Below, piece by piece: positions 37,293 to 37,894 of a DNA stretch of 37,894 bases (position 1 is its first letter; each line of letters begins with the position of its first letter). The notes under the pieces are model-generated. The model did no database searches and was not told the DNA's origin. It worked only from the letters and a program-made list of their open reading frames with translations. The DNA comes from Rhizobacter sp. Lineage in GTDB: Bacteria > Pseudomonadota > Gammaproteobacteria > Burkholderiales > Burkholderiaceae_C. The stretch is from the NCBI RefSeq assembly GCF_018780185.1, contig NZ_JADMJX010000118.1, positions 52,215 through 90,108 on the forward strand, given 5' to 3'. A program made the translations under genes and the position numbers.

Positions 37293-37894
37293 ATGAAGAC
37301 CGATGAACAACTGCGCAAGGATGTGTTGGCCGAGCTGGAGTGGGACCCGGCCGTGAATGCCGCCCACGTCGGCGTGGCGGCGAAAGACGGCGTGGTCACG
37401 CTGACCGGCCACCTGGAGACGTTTGCCGAGAAGCACGCCGTCGAGCGCGTGGTGCAACGGGTCAAGGGGGTCAGGGCGGTGGCGGTCGAGCTCGACGTGC
37501 GCCTCGACCCCGCGCACAAACGCAGTGACTCCGAGATCGCTGCGGCCGTCAACAACGTATTGGCCTGGCATTCGCTGGTGCCGCACGAGTCGATCCGCGC
37601 CAAGGTCGAGAAGGGGTGGGTCACCCTGGCGGGCGAGGTCGAATGGAACTTCCAGCGCCACCATGCCGAGAAGGCGGTGCGCAGCCTGACCGGCGTGCTG
37701 GGTGTCAACAACACCATCACGCTGAAAGCGCGAGCCGTGCCCGCCAACGTGGCCGAGCGCATCCGCGAAGCGATGACGCGCCATGCCGAGCGCGAGGCCC
37801 GCCACATCGAGGTGATTGCCGACGGCTCGCTCATCACCTTGCGCGGCACCGTCGATTCATGGTCGGAGCGGGCTGCAGCCTATGGCGCGGCGGC
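37293..37894 (+). CDS. BON-domain protein (three repeats, 3' end cut)
   Basis: The first 200 codons of a protein starting at ATG 37293, with GGAGG at 37281-37285. Three BON-like repeats are visible: about residues 5-75 (LRKDVLAELEWDPAVNAAHVGVAAKDGVVTLTGHL), about 78-145 (EIAAAVNNVLAW...KVEKGWVTLAGEV) and from about 150 (ERIREAMTRHAEREARHIEVIADGSLITLRGTV), cut at the window edge. No signal peptide is seen, unlike periplasmic OsmY, so a cytosolic BON protein is likely. Such genes recur in low-oxygen/stress clusters with GroEL, Lon and Usp genes. The operator upstream links it to the island at the left of the window. Confidence 0.88.
   Translation, partial: MKTDEQLRKDVLAELEWDPAVNAAHVGVAAKDGVVTLTGHLETFAEKHAVERVVQRVKGVRAVAVELDVRLDPAHKRSDSEIAAAVNNVLAWHSLVPHESIRAKVEKGWVTLAGEVEWNFQRHHAEKAVRSLTGVLGVNNTITLKARAVPANVAERIREAMTRHAEREARHIEVIADGSLITLRGTVDSWSERAAAYGAA

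Overview
The window comes from a GC-rich genome with strong GC3 bias. It most resembles a betaproteobacterium of the order Burkholderiales (Rubrivivax/Leptothrix/Roseateles-like). Pointers are a PEP-CTERM exosortase substrate, a low-oxygen/stress gene set with a Crp/Fnr regulator, NarL-type two-component genes and close gene packing with ATGA overlaps. Everything here is read from sequence; no database search was possible.

Region 1 (1-13624) is a proteostasis, PRPP and redox island. After the end of a PAS-containing sensor come a divergent GroEL paralogue, a small acidic protein, a DHH phosphoesterase, a PRPP synthetase, an APH-like kinase (opposite strand), an alpha/beta hydrolase, a phosphoribosyltransferase and a host-attachment-family protein. 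A PAS histidine kinase/NarL regulator pair, a Crp/Fnr regulator without FeS cysteines, a flavodoxin-like protein and a second-type Lon protease follow. A 14-bp element TTGCGC-N3-CTCAA lies before groEL, before the hydrolase operon and, at the far end of the window, before a BON-domain gene. This suggests one regulon brackets the window.

Region 2 (13637-17514) holds a DUF1906-SH3-cysteine-peptidase-like fusion, then a divergent pair of an AurF-like diiron oxygenase and a luciferase-like monooxygenase (LLM).

Region 3 (17725-26867) is a surface module: a cohesin-like PEP-CTERM protein, a 2468-residue secreted dockerin-PKD-YD/RHS protein with an HNH-like C-terminal tip, and a candidate immunity gene overlapping its 3' end.

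Region 4 (27311-34694) is a small biosynthetic cluster. It has a NodU/CmcH-type carbamoyltransferase overlapping a one-module NRPS whose adenylation domain carries an embedded LLM and whose condensation domain lacks its N-terminal half, then a MarR regulator divergent from an MGT-type glycosyltransferase. The AurF-like and free LLM genes of region 2 probably belong to the same pathway, with region 3 lying between the two halves.

Region 5 (34716-37894) has a GlxA/AraC-type regulator divergent from a dienelactone-hydrolase-like gene, a small periplasmic protein, and the start of a three-BON-domain protein cut by the window edge.

The strongest candidates for undescribed systems are the cohesin/dockerin pairing of a PEP-CTERM protein with an RHS toxin-like protein, and the LLM-rich carbamoyltransferase/NRPS cluster.
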